Positions 7,390 to 15,601 of a stretch of DNA of 30,600 nt are shown here, in pieces (positions within the stretch are counted from its first letter, which is position 1; each line of letters opens with the position of its first letter). This DNA comes from Collinsella sp. (GTDB taxonomy: Bacteria > Actinomycetota > Coriobacteriia > Coriobacteriales > Coriobacteriaceae), in assembly GCA_019424965.1 (NCBI GenBank), contig JAHYYL010000027.1, positions 1-30,600 of the forward strand, given 5' to 3'. The notes under the pieces were generated by a model. That model had not been told where the DNA came from. It worked only from the letters and a program-made list of their open reading frames with translations, and made no database searches. The position numbers were made by a program, and so were the translations under genes.

Positions 7390-8181
7390 ATGACCGAACG
7401 CTCCCGGAGCGGCAAGACCGCTTGGGACAAGGAGAAAACCCGCGAGCTGTTTCGTCGTTATAAGGAGACCGGTGATCCGGATGCTCGCGAGCAGCTCGTC
7501 ATGTCCCATATGAACCTGGTAAGGTTTCTTGCCAACAAATTCAAGAACCGCGGCGAGCCGCTCGATGACCTTTTGCAGGTCGGGTACTTGGGCTTGCTCA
7601 AGGCTATCGATCGCTTTGATCCCGAGCGCGGACTCGAGTTTACGACGTTTGCCACGCCCACCATCTTGGGCGAGATTAAGCGCCACTTCCGCGACAAGGG
7701 CTGGAGTGTGCGCGTGCCGCGTCGTCTGCAGGAGCTCTCTGCCAAGGTTAACCAGGCCACCGACAAGCTCACCAACGAGCTTCAGCGTTCGCCCAAGGTT
7801 GAGGAAATCGCCGATTATCTTGGCGTAACCGTCGACGAGGTGCTCGAAGCCATGGAATCGTCCTCGGCCTACACCTCGGTGCCCATCGAGGCCCCCGGTG
7901 CGTCCGATTCCGATGATGCGCCTTCGATTCTCGATCGTTACGCCGACGATGACAACGAGCTCGACTTTACCGATGACCGTCTGGTAATCGAGGAAGCCAT
8001 CCGCGATTTCTCGCCGCGCGAGCGCGAGGTTATCGAGCTGCGTTTTGTGAAGGGCATGACCCAGATCGAGATTGCCAAGAAGCTGGGCATCTCGCAGGTG
8101 CAGGTTTCGCGTCTGCTGCGCCGCACGCTTAAGAAGATTCAAGATAAGATCGACCCCGACGGAGTGATGGTTCGTTCATGA
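7390..8181 (+). CDS. SigB/SigF/SigG-type alternative RNA polymerase sigma factor
   Basis: A sigma-70-family factor of the stress/sporulation group (group 3). Region 2 spans about 38-110, with MNLVRFLANKF, DDLLQVGYLGLLKAIDRFDP and FTTFATPTILGEIKRHFRD, followed by the basic WSVRVPRR. Region 3 lies at about 115-165. Region 4 lies at about 205-252, with SPREREVIELRFVKGMTQIEIAKKLG and the recognition helix SQVQVSRLLRR. Length 263 is normal. ATG follows the RsbW-like stop by one base, and AAGGCGG about 7374-7380 can serve as SD. It overlaps the permease start (ATGA). Its placement next to a DUF948 protein and an RsbW-like protein suggests general stress rather than sporulation; the promoters it recognises are unknown. 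Confidence 0.92.
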   Translation: MTERSRSGKTAWDKEKTRELFRRYKETGDPDAREQLVMSHMNLVRFLANKFKNRGEPLDDLLQVGYLGLLKAIDRFDPERGLEFTTFATPTILGEIKRHFRDKGWSVRVPRRLQELSAKVNQATDKLTNELQRSPKVEEIADYLGVTVDEVLEAMESSSAYTSVPIEAPGASDSDDAPSILDRYADDDNELDFTDDRLVIEEAIRDFSPREREVIELRFVKGMTQIEIAKKLGISQVQVSRLLRRTLKKIQDKIDPDGVMVRS

Positions 8182-9590
8182 GTGAGCACCCCCAACAAAT
8201 CGACCGCACGCTTCGCGATACCCGTATTCTGACGCTGCGCATTTGGGGCGTCGTCGGCTGCATTGTCATCGCTGCCGTCATCTTTAACCTTATGGGCATC
8301 CTGGCACCGGTCATCGAGTTTTTGGCAGTCGGTTCCATCATCGCTTTTGTCATGTCGCCGATCACCAACTGGCTCGAGCATCACGGCGTGAATCGCGGCA
8401 TCGGTTCGCTTATCGCGCTCATTGTGGTTGTTGCCGTGCTCGTCGGCGTCGTCTGCATCCTCTCGCCTATTTTGCTCGGTCAAATTGTGGAAGTCCTGAG
8501 CCGCCTGCCCGAGCAGCTTCGTGTTGCGGGTGGCGATCTCAACGAGATGCTCTCGCACGCTAAGACGCTCAACAACACGCCGCTCAAGGAGTATCTGGAC
8601 GACAATCTTTCTTCGCTGGTTACCGTAGCGTCCAAGTACGTCTCGCAAATCGCTGCGGAGCTCGGCCGCGGCGTGTTTCCGCTCATTACCAACACGGCCT
8701 CGCAGCTGTTCGTCATCTTCCTGGGTCTGGTGCTTGCCTACTGGCTTGCCTGCGATTATCCCCGCATGCACCACGAGGTCTGCACCATCATCGGACAGGA
8801 AAAAGAGACCTCGTACCGCTTTATGGTTGCCATCCTTTCACGCTCGGTCGGCGGCTATATGCGCGGCATGGTCGTGACGTCCATCTGCGGTGGCTTTTTG
8901 GCTTTTATCGGCTTTACGCTCATTGGCCATCCATACGCAGCGCTCATGGCCATCTTTACCGGCATCATGCATTTGGTTCCGGTTGTCGGTCCCTGGGTGA
9001 GCGCGGCGATCGCCACGGTGCTCGGTTTTATGTTCAGCCCTATGCTGGCGTTATGGACGCTTGTCGTGACCATGGTGGCTCAAAACGTCACCGATAATGT
9101 CATTTCGCCTAAGGTCATGCAGAGCTCGGTGCAGGTGCATCCCGTTATGAGCCTGACGGCTCTCGTTATCGGTTCGGCACTCATGGGTCCCATCGGCATG
9201 GTTATCGCCATTCCGCTGTGCGCGGCCCTCAAGGGCATCTTCGTCTACTACTTTGAGAACGAGACCGGGCGTCAGCTCGTGGCATACGATGGCGCCGTGT
9301 TTAAGGGCACGCCGTATCGCGATACCGAGGGCAACCCGGTCGCCGCCTACGACGCGCTTGGAGACGATACGTTCATCTATGAGTCCGAGCTCATCGGCAA
9401 CGAGACCGCGCCCGAGGCCAAGGCCATGCCCAAGCCCGAACTCGATAATCCCTGGATTAAGCTCTCTGGTCTGCAGCCCGATGCCACGGGCTTCTTCAAG
9501 AACCCCTTTGCCAAGGACGATGACTCCAACACTGACGACGATACCAAAACCGGCATCGACGGCTCCATGGACGACTCGGATTCTAAATAG
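8178..9590 (+). CDS. AI-2E-family membrane transporter
   Basis: Polytopic membrane protein of the AI-2E/PerM family, whose members export small molecules or act as Na+/H+ antiporters; the substrate cannot be told here. Helices are visible at about 22-42, 45-64, 72-100 and 170-195, and several between 225 and 360. Family hallmarks near residues 255-330 are AALMAIFTGIMHLVPVVGPWVSAAIA and DNVISPKVMQSSVQVHPVMSLTAL. A 100-residue hydrophilic, acidic C-terminal tail (ending DDDSNTDDDTKTGIDG...) is longer than usual. It starts inside the sigma-factor stop (ATGA), so it is translationally coupled to it. Cotranscription suggests a stress-related role. No good T-tailed terminator follows until 9929-9958, beyond an antisense gene. 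Confidence 0.88.
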   Translation: MSEHPQQIDRTLRDTRILTLRIWGVVGCIVIAAVIFNLMGILAPVIEFLAVGSIIAFVMSPITNWLEHHGVNRGIGSLIALIVVVAVLVGVVCILSPILLGQIVEVLSRLPEQLRVAGGDLNEMLSHAKTLNNTPLKEYLDDNLSSLVTVASKYVSQIAAELGRGVFPLITNTASQLFVIFLGLVLAYWLACDYPRMHHEVCTIIGQEKETSYRFMVAILSRSVGGYMRGMVVTSICGGFLAFIGFTLIGHPYAALMAIFTGIMHLVPVVGPWVSAAIATVLGFMFSPMLALWTLVVTMVAQNVTDNVISPKVMQSSVQVHPVMSLTALVIGSALMGPIGMVIAIPLCAALKGIFVYYFENETGRQLVAYDGAVFKGTPYRDTEGNPVAAYDALGDDTFIYESELIGNETAPEAKAMPKPELDNPWIKLSGLQPDATGFFKNPFAKDDDSNTDDDTKTGIDGSMDDSDSK

Positions 9591-9596
9591 GTCCTA

Positions 9597-9836
9597 TTAA
9601 CGTTTCTTGAAGTTGAAAATGACAAGAAACGCGAGCAAAGCGATTGATAAGGGGCCGGCAACATAGAAAAAGAGAATGTCAATTGCGCGTAGAGTGTAAT
9701 AAGCCTTATCGCCGGACATTACTGCATACAACACGTAGCCAAATGCTGGTTGGTTTGCGTACCAGCAGGTGAAAGCCAAAAGCGTTAAAAGTGCCGCTAA
9801 CAGAAGTGCATTGAGGAAAAATCGTTTGCTTTTCAT
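9597..9836 (-). CDS. Small two-helix membrane protein, unknown function
   Basis: A 79-residue protein with a basic N-terminus (MKSKRFF), hydrophobic helices at about 8-25 and 53-74, a short polar loop (SGDKAYYTLR) and a basic end (FNFKKR). No family is recognised. It is probably real: a clear SD (AAGGAG on the minus strand, 9843-9848) lies 6 nt before the ATG. Its lower GC and AT-richer codon use differ from all neighbours, hinting at recent acquisition or weak selection. It lies tail-to-tail with the AI-2E gene, only 6 nt from its stop, and is antisense to the downstream region of that operon. An inverted repeat CGTTTCTTG/CAAGAAACG (9601-9631) covers its last codons. Confidence 0.7.
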   Translation of the reverse strand: MKSKRFFLNALLLAALLTLLAFTCWYANQPAFGYVLYAVMSGDKAYYTLRAIDILFFYVAGPLSIALLAFLVIFNFKKR

Positions 9837-9868
9837 TGATCGCTCCTTGCGGGTGACTCTTATATGTA

Positions 9869-9874
9869 ATTCTA
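9869..9874 (-). promoter_or_regulatory. Candidate -10 for the small minus-strand gene
   Basis: Read on the minus strand the hexamer is TAGAAT (5 of 6 to consensus), about 33 nt before the start codon. The -35 region is poor, so support is limited. Confidence 0.35.
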
Positions 9875-9928
9875 CAGCAGCCCTTTTTCAAAGGATCGCA
9901 CAGTACTAAATAACGTGCACTTTCGCTG

Positions 9929-9958
9929 GAGGGTCGCTGTTTGGCGGCCCTCTTTTTT
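9929..9958 (+). terminator. Rho-independent terminator upstream of alaS
   Basis: GAGGGTCGC (9929-9937) pairs with GCGGCCCTC (9944-9952): 9 bp with one G-U, a 6-nt loop, then six T. It points along the + strand. It can only serve transcripts arriving from the sigma/AI-2E operon (through the antisense gene), or act as an attenuator from an unseen promoter. The alaS promoter candidate lies just downstream. Confidence 0.8.
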
Positions 9959-9984
9959 GCACAGGCGCGGTGGGATGGTAATAT
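9957..9984 (+). promoter_or_regulatory. Candidate alaS promoter
   Basis: TTGCAC (9957-9962), 16-nt spacer, TAATAT (9979-9984) preceded by GG. The -35 shares bases with the T-run of the preceding terminator. The transcript would carry a leader of about 40 nt before the alaS ATG. Confidence 0.45.
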
Positions 9985-10030
9985 CGTTACGTTTGAACTG
10001 TTTCGATGTGAAACCGAGGAGATTCCCTCT

Positions 10031-12688
10031 ATGAGTGCTGACTACCCGTCAATGACTACGGCCGAGATTCGCTCTAAGTTCCTCAACTTCTTTGAGGAGC
10101 GCGGTCTTAAGCTCTATCCTTCTTCGTCCCTCGTCCCCGACGATCCTTCGCTGCTGCTTGCCAACGCCGGCATGAACCAGTTTAAGGAGTATTACCAGGG
10201 CAAGAAGACCATGAAGGAGATCGGCGCAATCTCCTGCCAGAAGTGCGTCCGCACCAACGACATCGATTGCATCGGCGAGGACGGCCGTCACCTGTCCTTC
10301 TTTGAGATGCTCGGCGACTTCTCCTTTGGTGGCGTCTCCAAGCAGCAGGCCTGCGCTTGGGCCTTTGAGCTCATTACCAAGGAGTTCAAGCTGCCGCTCG
10401 ATCGCCTGTACTTCACCGTCTTTACCGAGGACGACGAGACCCATGACGTGTGGCGCTCCCTGGGCGTTGCCGAGGATCACATCTCCCGCCTGGGCGAGGA
10501 CGACAACTTCTGGGCCGCTGGCCCCACCGGCCCCTGCGGTCCGTGCTCCGAGATCTACTTTGACATGGGCGAGGAGGTCGGCTGCGGCAGCCCCGACTGC
10601 AAGCCCGGCTGCGACTGCGACCGCTTCCTGGAGTTCTGGAATCTCGTCTTTACCCAGTACGACCGCCAGGAGGATGGCTCCATGCCGGAGCTGCCGCACC
10701 GCAACCTCGATACGGGCATGGGTCTGGAGCGCATGGCCGCCATCATGCAGCACAAGACCGCTAACTACGACGGCGATCTGATGCAGCACCTCATCAAGCT
10801 GGGCGAGAAGATCAGCGGCAAGACCTATGACGCCGACGATTACTCCGGTGCCAGCCGCTCCCTGCGCATCATCGCAGATCACTCTCGTGCCGTCGACTTT
10901 ATGATCTCGGACGGCATTCTCCCCGGTAACGAGGGTCGCGAGTACGTCCTTCGCCGCCTGCTCCGCCGCGCCGTGTTCCACGGTCGCCTGCTGGGCATCG
11001 AGGGCGCCTTCCTGACCAAGTTCATTGACGAGGTCAACGCCCAGATGGGCGAGGCCTATCCCGAGCTGCTCAAGAACGTCGCGCTCGTTAAGGGTATCGT
11101 CGCTTCCGAGGAGGAGCGTTTCTCCACGACGCTCGACAACGGCCGCGTCTACCTGGATGAGGCTCTGGCCGCGCTTGCCGAGGGTGCTGTCCTTCCGGGC
11201 GACGTCGCCTTTAAGCTGCATGACACCTTTGGTTTCCCCATTGACCTGACCGTCGAGATTGCCGGCGTCGCTGGCCACGACGTCGATATGGACGGCTTCA
11301 CCGCTTGCATGGAGGACCAGAAGGCCCGCGCTCGCGCCAACGTCAAGGGCGATGCTTGGGGCAGCTTCAACGACGTGTGGGTCGAGCTTTCCGACAAGGT
11401 TGCCGCGACCGAGTTCGACGGCTATGACAACGATGTGATCGAGGGTGCCAAGGTTGTCGCCATCGTTCGCAACGGCGAGTCCGTCGAGTCCGCTGCCGTG
11501 GGCGAGGACGTCGAGGTCGTGCTCGACCGCACCCCGTTCTACGCCGAGATGGGTGGCCAGCAGGGCGATGCCGGTGAGCTTTCCGCCGAGGGCGTCGCGC
11601 TGACTGTTGCAGACACCAAGAACCACAATGGCCTGTATGCTCACGTCGCGCACGTTGCCGAGGGCACGCTGACCGTCGGTGCTACTGTGACCGCCGCGCT
11701 CGACGCCGAGCGCCGTGGTTTCCTGCGCCGCAACCACACCGCCACGCACCTGCTCGACGCCGCGCTTAAGCAGGTCCTGGGCGAGCATGTCTCCCAGGCT
11801 GGCTCGCTGGTGACGCCTGAGCACCTGCGCTTTGACTTCACGCACTTCGAGGCCCTGTCCTCCGAGCAGCTCAAGGCTGTCGAGGACCTGGTCAACCAGC
11901 AGATCTTCGCCTCCAAGCCGGTCGTTACCCGCGTCATGGGCATCGACGAGGCCAAGGCCGCCGGTGCTGTCGCCCTGTTTGGCGAGAAGTATGGCGACGT
12001 CGTCCGCGTTGTCTCCGTGGGCGCCGAGGACCAGCCGTTCTCCCGCGAGCTCTGCGGTGGTACGCATGCCGCCAACACCGCCGAGATCGGTCTGTTCAAG
12101 ATCATTTCCGAATCCTCTACGGGCTCCAACGTCCGCCGCATTGAGGCCGTGACCTCTAAGGGTGCTCTCGACTACATGGCCGACCGTCTGGCGCTCGTCG
12201 ACGCCGCCGCTGCTGCGCTCAAGTGCCGTGTGGATGAGGTTCCCGCCCGCGTGGAAAACCTGCAGGCTGAGCTGCGCGAGACGTCCAATAAGCTTAAGAA
12301 GGCGCTGACCGGTGGCTCCTCCGATGCTATCTCCAGCGCCATCGATGGCGCCGTCGAGCTCGACGGCTATAAGCTCGTCGTCGCTGAGTTCCAGGGCCTT
12401 GAGGCCGCTGACCTGCGAAACGGCTGGGCTACCGGGCACCAGACGGTTGCCGGTCCTGTCGCCTGCGTCGTCGCCAGCGTGACCGAGAAGGGCACCCCGG
12501 CCCTGCTCGCCGCCGGCTCTGATGACGCTGTCAAGGCCGGTTTCCACGCCGGCAACGTGATCAAGCAGATCGCGGGCCTGGTCGACGGTCGTGGTGGCGG
12601 CCGTCCCAACATGGCCCAGGCCGGTGGCAAGAACGCCGCCGGCATCGCCGATGCCCTCGCGGCCGCTAAGACCGCGCTCGGCGCCTAA
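10031..12688 (+). CDS. alaS: Alanyl-tRNA synthetase
   Basis: Class II synthetase that charges tRNA-Ala and edits mischarged serine and glycine. The 885-residue length is normal. The N-terminal catalytic domain begins TAEIRSKFLNFFEERG and contains NAGMNQFK, KCVRTNDID and the motif region LEFWNLVFTQYDR. The editing domain has the zinc-type motif HTATHLLDAAL near residue 570 and CGGTHAANT near 675. A C-terminal oligomerisation region ends with GGGRPNMAQAGG. ATG 10031 is preferred, with GAGGAG at 10016-10021; the frame stays open further upstream into the terminator, which is not coding. Codons are strongly biased to C-ending forms, as expected of a highly expressed gene. It leads the alaS-ruvX-mltG-yqeG-aroK unit. 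Confidence 0.97.
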   Translation: MSADYPSMTTAEIRSKFLNFFEERGLKLYPSSSLVPDDPSLLLANAGMNQFKEYYQGKKTMKEIGAISCQKCVRTNDIDCIGEDGRHLSFFEMLGDFSFGGVSKQQACAWAFELITKEFKLPLDRLYFTVFTEDDETHDVWRSLGVAEDHISRLGEDDNFWAAGPTGPCGPCSEIYFDMGEEVGCGSPDCKPGCDCDRFLEFWNLVFTQYDRQEDGSMPELPHRNLDTGMGLERMAAIMQHKTANYDGDLMQHLIKLGEKISGKTYDADDYSGASRSLRIIADHSRAVDFMISDGILPGNEGREYVLRRLLRRAVFHGRLLGIEGAFLTKFIDEVNAQMGEAYPELLKNVALVKGIVASEEERFSTTLDNGRVYLDEALAALAEGAVLPGDVAFKLHDTFGFPIDLTVEIAGVAGHDVDMDGFTACMEDQKARARANVKGDAWGSFNDVWVELSDKVAATEFDGYDNDVIEGAKVVAIVRNGESVESAAVGEDVEVVLDRTPFYAEMGGQQGDAGELSAEGVALTVADTKNHNGLYAHVAHVAEGTLTVGATVTAALDAERRGFLRRNHTATHLLDAALKQVLGEHVSQAGSLVTPEHLRFDFTHFEALSSEQLKAVEDLVNQQIFASKPVVTRVMGIDEAKAAGAVALFGEKYGDVVRVVSVGAEDQPFSRELCGGTHAANTAEIGLFKIISESSTGSNVRRIEAVTSKGALDYMADRLALVDAAAAALKCRVDEVPARVENLQAELRETSNKLKKALTGGSSDAISSAIDGAVELDGYKLVVAEFQGLEAADLRNGWATGHQTVAGPVACVVASVTEKGTPALLAAGSDDAVKAGFHAGNVIKQIAGLVDGRGGGRPNMAQAGGKNAAGIADALAAAKTALGA

Positions 12689-12705
12689 GAATCTAGGTAA
12701 TCGCT

Positions 12706-13134
12706 GTGGTCGCGCTTGCGCTGGACATAGGGGAGACCAGGATCGGCATCGCCGTCTCGAGCCGTGATGGCAAGATGGCGATGCCTGTCAAGGTGCTCCC
12801 GGCTGCAGAGGTCACCGGTATGGCCAAGACGTTCCGCTACCTGGTCGAGGACTATGAGCCCGATATCCTGGTAAGTGGGCGTCCCCTGACCATGGCCGGT
12901 GAGCCCGGTCCCCAGGCCGAGCGTGTTGCCGCTGTTGCGCAAAAGATTGCCGACGAGCTCGATCTTCCGTTGGAGTTTGAGGACGAGCGCCTGTCCTCGC
13001 AAGAGGCCAAGCGTATCCTGCGCGAGCAGGGCCTCAACGAAAAACAGATGAGGGGCAAGATTGACATGATTGCCGCCAGCCTGTTTTTGCAGACGTGGCT
13101 TGATCGTAAAAACGAGGAGGTTTCGCATGCCTAG
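12706..13134 (+). CDS. ruvX: YqgF/RuvX-family RNase H-fold nuclease
   Basis: Putative Holliday-junction resolvase or pre-16S rRNA 5'-end nuclease (YqgF). The 142-residue RNase H-like fold shows the family acidic residues: Asp7 in ALDIGETRIG, Glu94 in FEDERLSS and Asp120 in KIDMIAASL. The motif GRPLTMAGEPGPQA at 58-71 is also typical. The start is GTG, 17 nt after the alaS stop, with only a weak SD (AGGTAA, 12695-12700). Its 3' end overlaps mltG by 8 nt. The alaS-ruvX-mltG order is widely conserved in Gram-positive bacteria. Confidence 0.92.
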   Translation: MVALALDIGETRIGIAVSSRDGKMAMPVKVLPAAEVTGMAKTFRYLVEDYEPDILVSGRPLTMAGEPGPQAERVAAVAQKIADELDLPLEFEDERLSSQEAKRILREQGLNEKQMRGKIDMIAASLFLQTWLDRKNEEVSHA

Positions 13135-14560
13135 CGCTCCCGATCCGCGCCAGCCGAATCGTACACGTCAGCCGGCGTCGCGCCCTGCCCAGCCTGGCCA
13201 GCGTCCGGCACAGCCGACCCAGCGCGCAGCTCAGTCTGCCGCGCGCCCGGTGCAGTCCTCCTCTCGTTCGGCCCAACCTGTTCAACGGACGGGTCAGCAG
13301 CCTTCTGCTCGTTCGGTTCAGTATCCGGCTTCTCACGCGGCTCAGCAGCCCACTGCTCGTTCGGCTCAGCCTGCAGGCGGTGCTCGCTTTAAGCAACAGG
13401 CACCTACCCAGCGAACGCAGGTCCCCCAATCGCATTCGCATCACGCTCGCGGTTCGCATGGCGTTGCTCCGGCGACTCGCTCGAGCTACAACACGCATGC
13501 TCGTCGCGATGCTCAAAAGAAGAGTTCTCCGGTTCCTATGATCATCGGCGTTGTGGTGGCCGTAATCGCGCTTGCTACTATCGCTTTCTTTGTCGTGCCT
13601 GCCGTCAAGGGCTTCTTTGCCGGTGAGGATACGAAGGTCACGGCTGGTCAGCAGGTTACGGTGACCATTCCCGACGGTGCTTCGGGTGATGCGATCGCCT
13701 CGATTCTCTCCGAGAACCATATCGTCGAAAATCCCAAGGATTACTACGCGGCGGTGAAAAAGCTCAACGCCGATATGTCGCTCAAGCCTGGTACTTATTC
13801 GTTCACCACACTCATGGATGCGACCAAGGTTGTTCAGCAGCTCATGGAAGGCCCCAACGCGGGCTCCAATGCGCTGACTATCCCTGAGGGTCTGACAGTC
13901 GATCAAGTCGCCGACCGCGTGGCCCAGGCCTACGACAGCATCTCTAAGGAAGACTTCCTCAACCAGGCCAAGGCCTCCAACTACGTGGACGACTATAGCT
14001 TCCTTAAGGGCGCCGCCAACGATTCGCTCGAGGGTTTCTTGTTCCCCAAGACCTATTCGTTGGGTGATTCGCCGACGGCCGATGACGTGATTCGCGCCAT
14101 GCTCGATCAGTTTAAGACTGAGTACAAGTCGCTTGACTTTGCGAGCTGCGAAGCCAAGATCAAGGAGCGCTACGGTGTGGAGATGTCCGACTACGACATC
14201 GTTAACTTGGCCTCTATCGTTGAGCGCGAGGGCCTCAACGCCGATCAACGTGCGCACGTAGCCTCGGTCTTCTACAACCGCCTTGCCGGCAAGCTCGACG
14301 GTCTGCGCTATCTCAACAGCGATGCGACCATGATGTATGTCACCGGTGGCGAGGTTACCGCCGACGACCTGCAGAGCGATAGCCCGTATAACACCTATAT
14401 GCACGAGGGCCTGCCACCCACGCCCATCTGCTCTCCGTCGCTCGAGGCACTCAAGGCCACGCTTGAGCCGACCGACTCCGATGACCTGTATTTCTACATT
14501 ACGCAGGACGAGGAGTACTTCTCGCAAACCTACGAAGAGCATCAACAGTCTTGGAATTAG
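13127..14560 (+). CDS. mltG: Endolytic murein transglycosylase MltG (YceG-like) with long N-terminal tail
   Basis: Membrane-anchored lytic transglycosylase that cuts nascent glycan strands. Residues 1-135 form a low-complexity cytoplasmic tail rich in Gln, Pro, Ser, Ala and Arg, with only two acidic residues and repeated ARSxQ/QQPxARS units. A transmembrane helix follows at 137-160. The YceG domain (about 175-470) includes IPEGLTVDQVADRVA and the catalytic motif LASIVEREG with Glu366. The motifs SVFYNRL, DATMMYV, NTYMHEGLPPTPI and YFYITQDEEYFSQT-like residues complete it. SD GAGGAGG at 13114-13120 is 6 nt from the ATG. It overlaps ruvX by 8 nt. The tail is longer than in model MltG proteins. 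Confidence 0.93.
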   Translation: MPSAPDPRQPNRTRQPASRPAQPGQRPAQPTQRAAQSAARPVQSSSRSAQPVQRTGQQPSARSVQYPASHAAQQPTARSAQPAGGARFKQQAPTQRTQVPQSHSHHARGSHGVAPATRSSYNTHARRDAQKKSSPVPMIIGVVVAVIALATIAFFVVPAVKGFFAGEDTKVTAGQQVTVTIPDGASGDAIASILSENHIVENPKDYYAAVKKLNADMSLKPGTYSFTTLMDATKVVQQLMEGPNAGSNALTIPEGLTVDQVADRVAQAYDSISKEDFLNQAKASNYVDDYSFLKGAANDSLEGFLFPKTYSLGDSPTADDVIRAMLDQFKTEYKSLDFASCEAKIKERYGVEMSDYDIVNLASIVEREGLNADQRAHVASVFYNRLAGKLDGLRYLNSDATMMYVTGGEVTADDLQSDSPYNTYMHEGLPPTPICSPSLEALKATLEPTDSDDLYFYITQDEEYFSQTYEEHQQSWN

Positions 14561-14561
14561 C

Positions 14562-15059
14562 ATGAGGATTTTTAGCCCCAAACGATACGTTGCCTCGGTC
14601 GATCGCATCGACCTTGATACCCTGTGGGCCGACGGCAAACGCGCCATTCTGCTCGATCGCGATAACACTCTGGTGCCGCGCGACACCGAGCAGGTTCCCA
14701 CTGCGGTTTCCGCTTGGCTCGACGTCGCCCGCGCCAAAGGCTTTAAGCTGTGCATGGTGTCCAACAACTGGCATCGCGACCAGGTCATGAGCTCTGCACG
14801 CGAGCTGGGACTCGAGGCCATTAGCCACGCCATGAAGCCCGCCCCGTTTGCCTTGAAGGCGGGTCTTAAGCGCCTCGGCGCCACGGCAGACGAGGCGGTG
14901 CTGATCGGCGATCAGCTGTACACGGACGTGTGGAGCGGTAATTTTGCCGGCGTTGACACTATTCTGGTCAAGCCGCAGGCAACCCAGGACCTGTGGTACA
15001 CGCAGATCTTCCGTATCTTTGAGCGCCGGGCCCTGCGCGACCTTCCCTGCGAGGAATAG
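14562..15059 (+). CDS. YqeG-family HAD (subclass IIIA) phosphatase
   Basis: A 165-residue HAD-superfamily phosphatase. Motif I is LLDRDNTL with Asp32 and Asp34, motif II is SNN near residue 66, a conserved lysine lies in MKPAPFAL, and motif IV is GDQLYTDVWSGN. This set is that of the YqeG/PGP1-like group, some of which dephosphorylate phosphatidylglycerophosphate; others are uncharacterised. The ATG follows the mltG stop by one base with only a weak SD (TTGGAA), so translation is probably coupled. The remaining context (aroK, aroB-like) does not reveal the substrate. Confidence 0.85.
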   Translation: MRIFSPKRYVASVDRIDLDTLWADGKRAILLDRDNTLVPRDTEQVPTAVSAWLDVARAKGFKLCMVSNNWHRDQVMSSARELGLEAISHAMKPAPFALKAGLKRLGATADEAVLIGDQLYTDVWSGNFAGVDTILVKPQATQDLWYTQIFRIFERRALRDLPCEE

Positions 15060-15067
15060 GTTTCGCC

Positions 15068-15601
15068 ATGTCTCAGCACATCAAACACGGCTGCGACCAT
15101 ATTTTCTTTATCGGCTTTTTGGGCGCGGGCAAATCGACGCTCGCGCGCAACGTCGGCACTATGTTCAAGCGGCGTTTTATCGATACCGATCGTTTGGTTG
15201 TGCGTCGATGTGGCAAGTCGGTGACCGAGATATTTGAGACCGAGGGCGAGGATCGTTTTCGCGAGCTTGAGACCTCGGCACTCCGTTCGCTTCAAAGCGA
15301 GCGCAGCCTGCTGGTGTCGTGCGGGGGTGGCATCGTCGAGACGCCGGTGAACATTGAACTGATGCACGAGATGGGTACATGCGTGTACCTCGAAGGCGAC
15401 TTTGAGGACTCGTTGCGCCAGATTCGCCGTTCTGATACCCGGCCCGATTTCCGCTCGCCCGAGCATGCTGCGCGCCTGTTTGAGCATCGCCGTCCGCTGT
15501 ATCGCCAGGCCGCCGATATTACCCTTGATATTCGCAACAAGTCCTTCGAGGACGTTTCCTACCTTTGTGCCGAGATGCTTTTGGAGCGTGGACTGCTATG
15601 A
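15068..15601 (+). CDS. aroK: Shikimate kinase
   Basis: Phosphorylates shikimate at the 3-hydroxyl in aromatic amino-acid synthesis. The 177-residue P-loop protein keeps every expected feature: Walker A GFLGAGKST at 16-24, FIDTDRLV with Asp39 and Asp41, Arg65 in RFRELE, the GGG at 86-88, a lid arginine in TRPDF (Arg125) and RRPLYRQAADI near 141-151. It looks catalytically complete. It starts 8 nt after the yqeG-like stop and its stop overlaps the aroB-like start (ATGA). This contrasts with that next gene, which appears catalytically dead. Confidence 0.93.
   Translation: MSQHIKHGCDHIFFIGFLGAGKSTLARNVGTMFKRRFIDTDRLVVRRCGKSVTEIFETEGEDRFRELETSALRSLQSERSLLVSCGGGIVETPVNIELMHEMGTCVYLEGDFEDSLRQIRRSDTRPDFRSPEHAARLFEHRRPLYRQAADITLDIRNKSFEDVSYLCAEMLLERGLL

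Noticed and set aside
9601..9631. Inverted repeat CGTTTCTTG/CAAGAAACG as terminator for the AI-2E operon or the small gene
   Set aside because: Nine perfect base pairs but no T-run on either strand; it also lies inside the small gene's last codons.
9885..10030. T-box or other tRNA-sensing leader before alaS
   Set aside because: A terminator is present but I see no specifier loop or T-box consensus; it is better explained as the end of the upstream unit.
10049..12547. Very long minus-strand open frame opposite alaS
   Set aside because: Codon bias in a GC-rich, highly expressed gene keeps the opposite frame open; no SD or family is seen.
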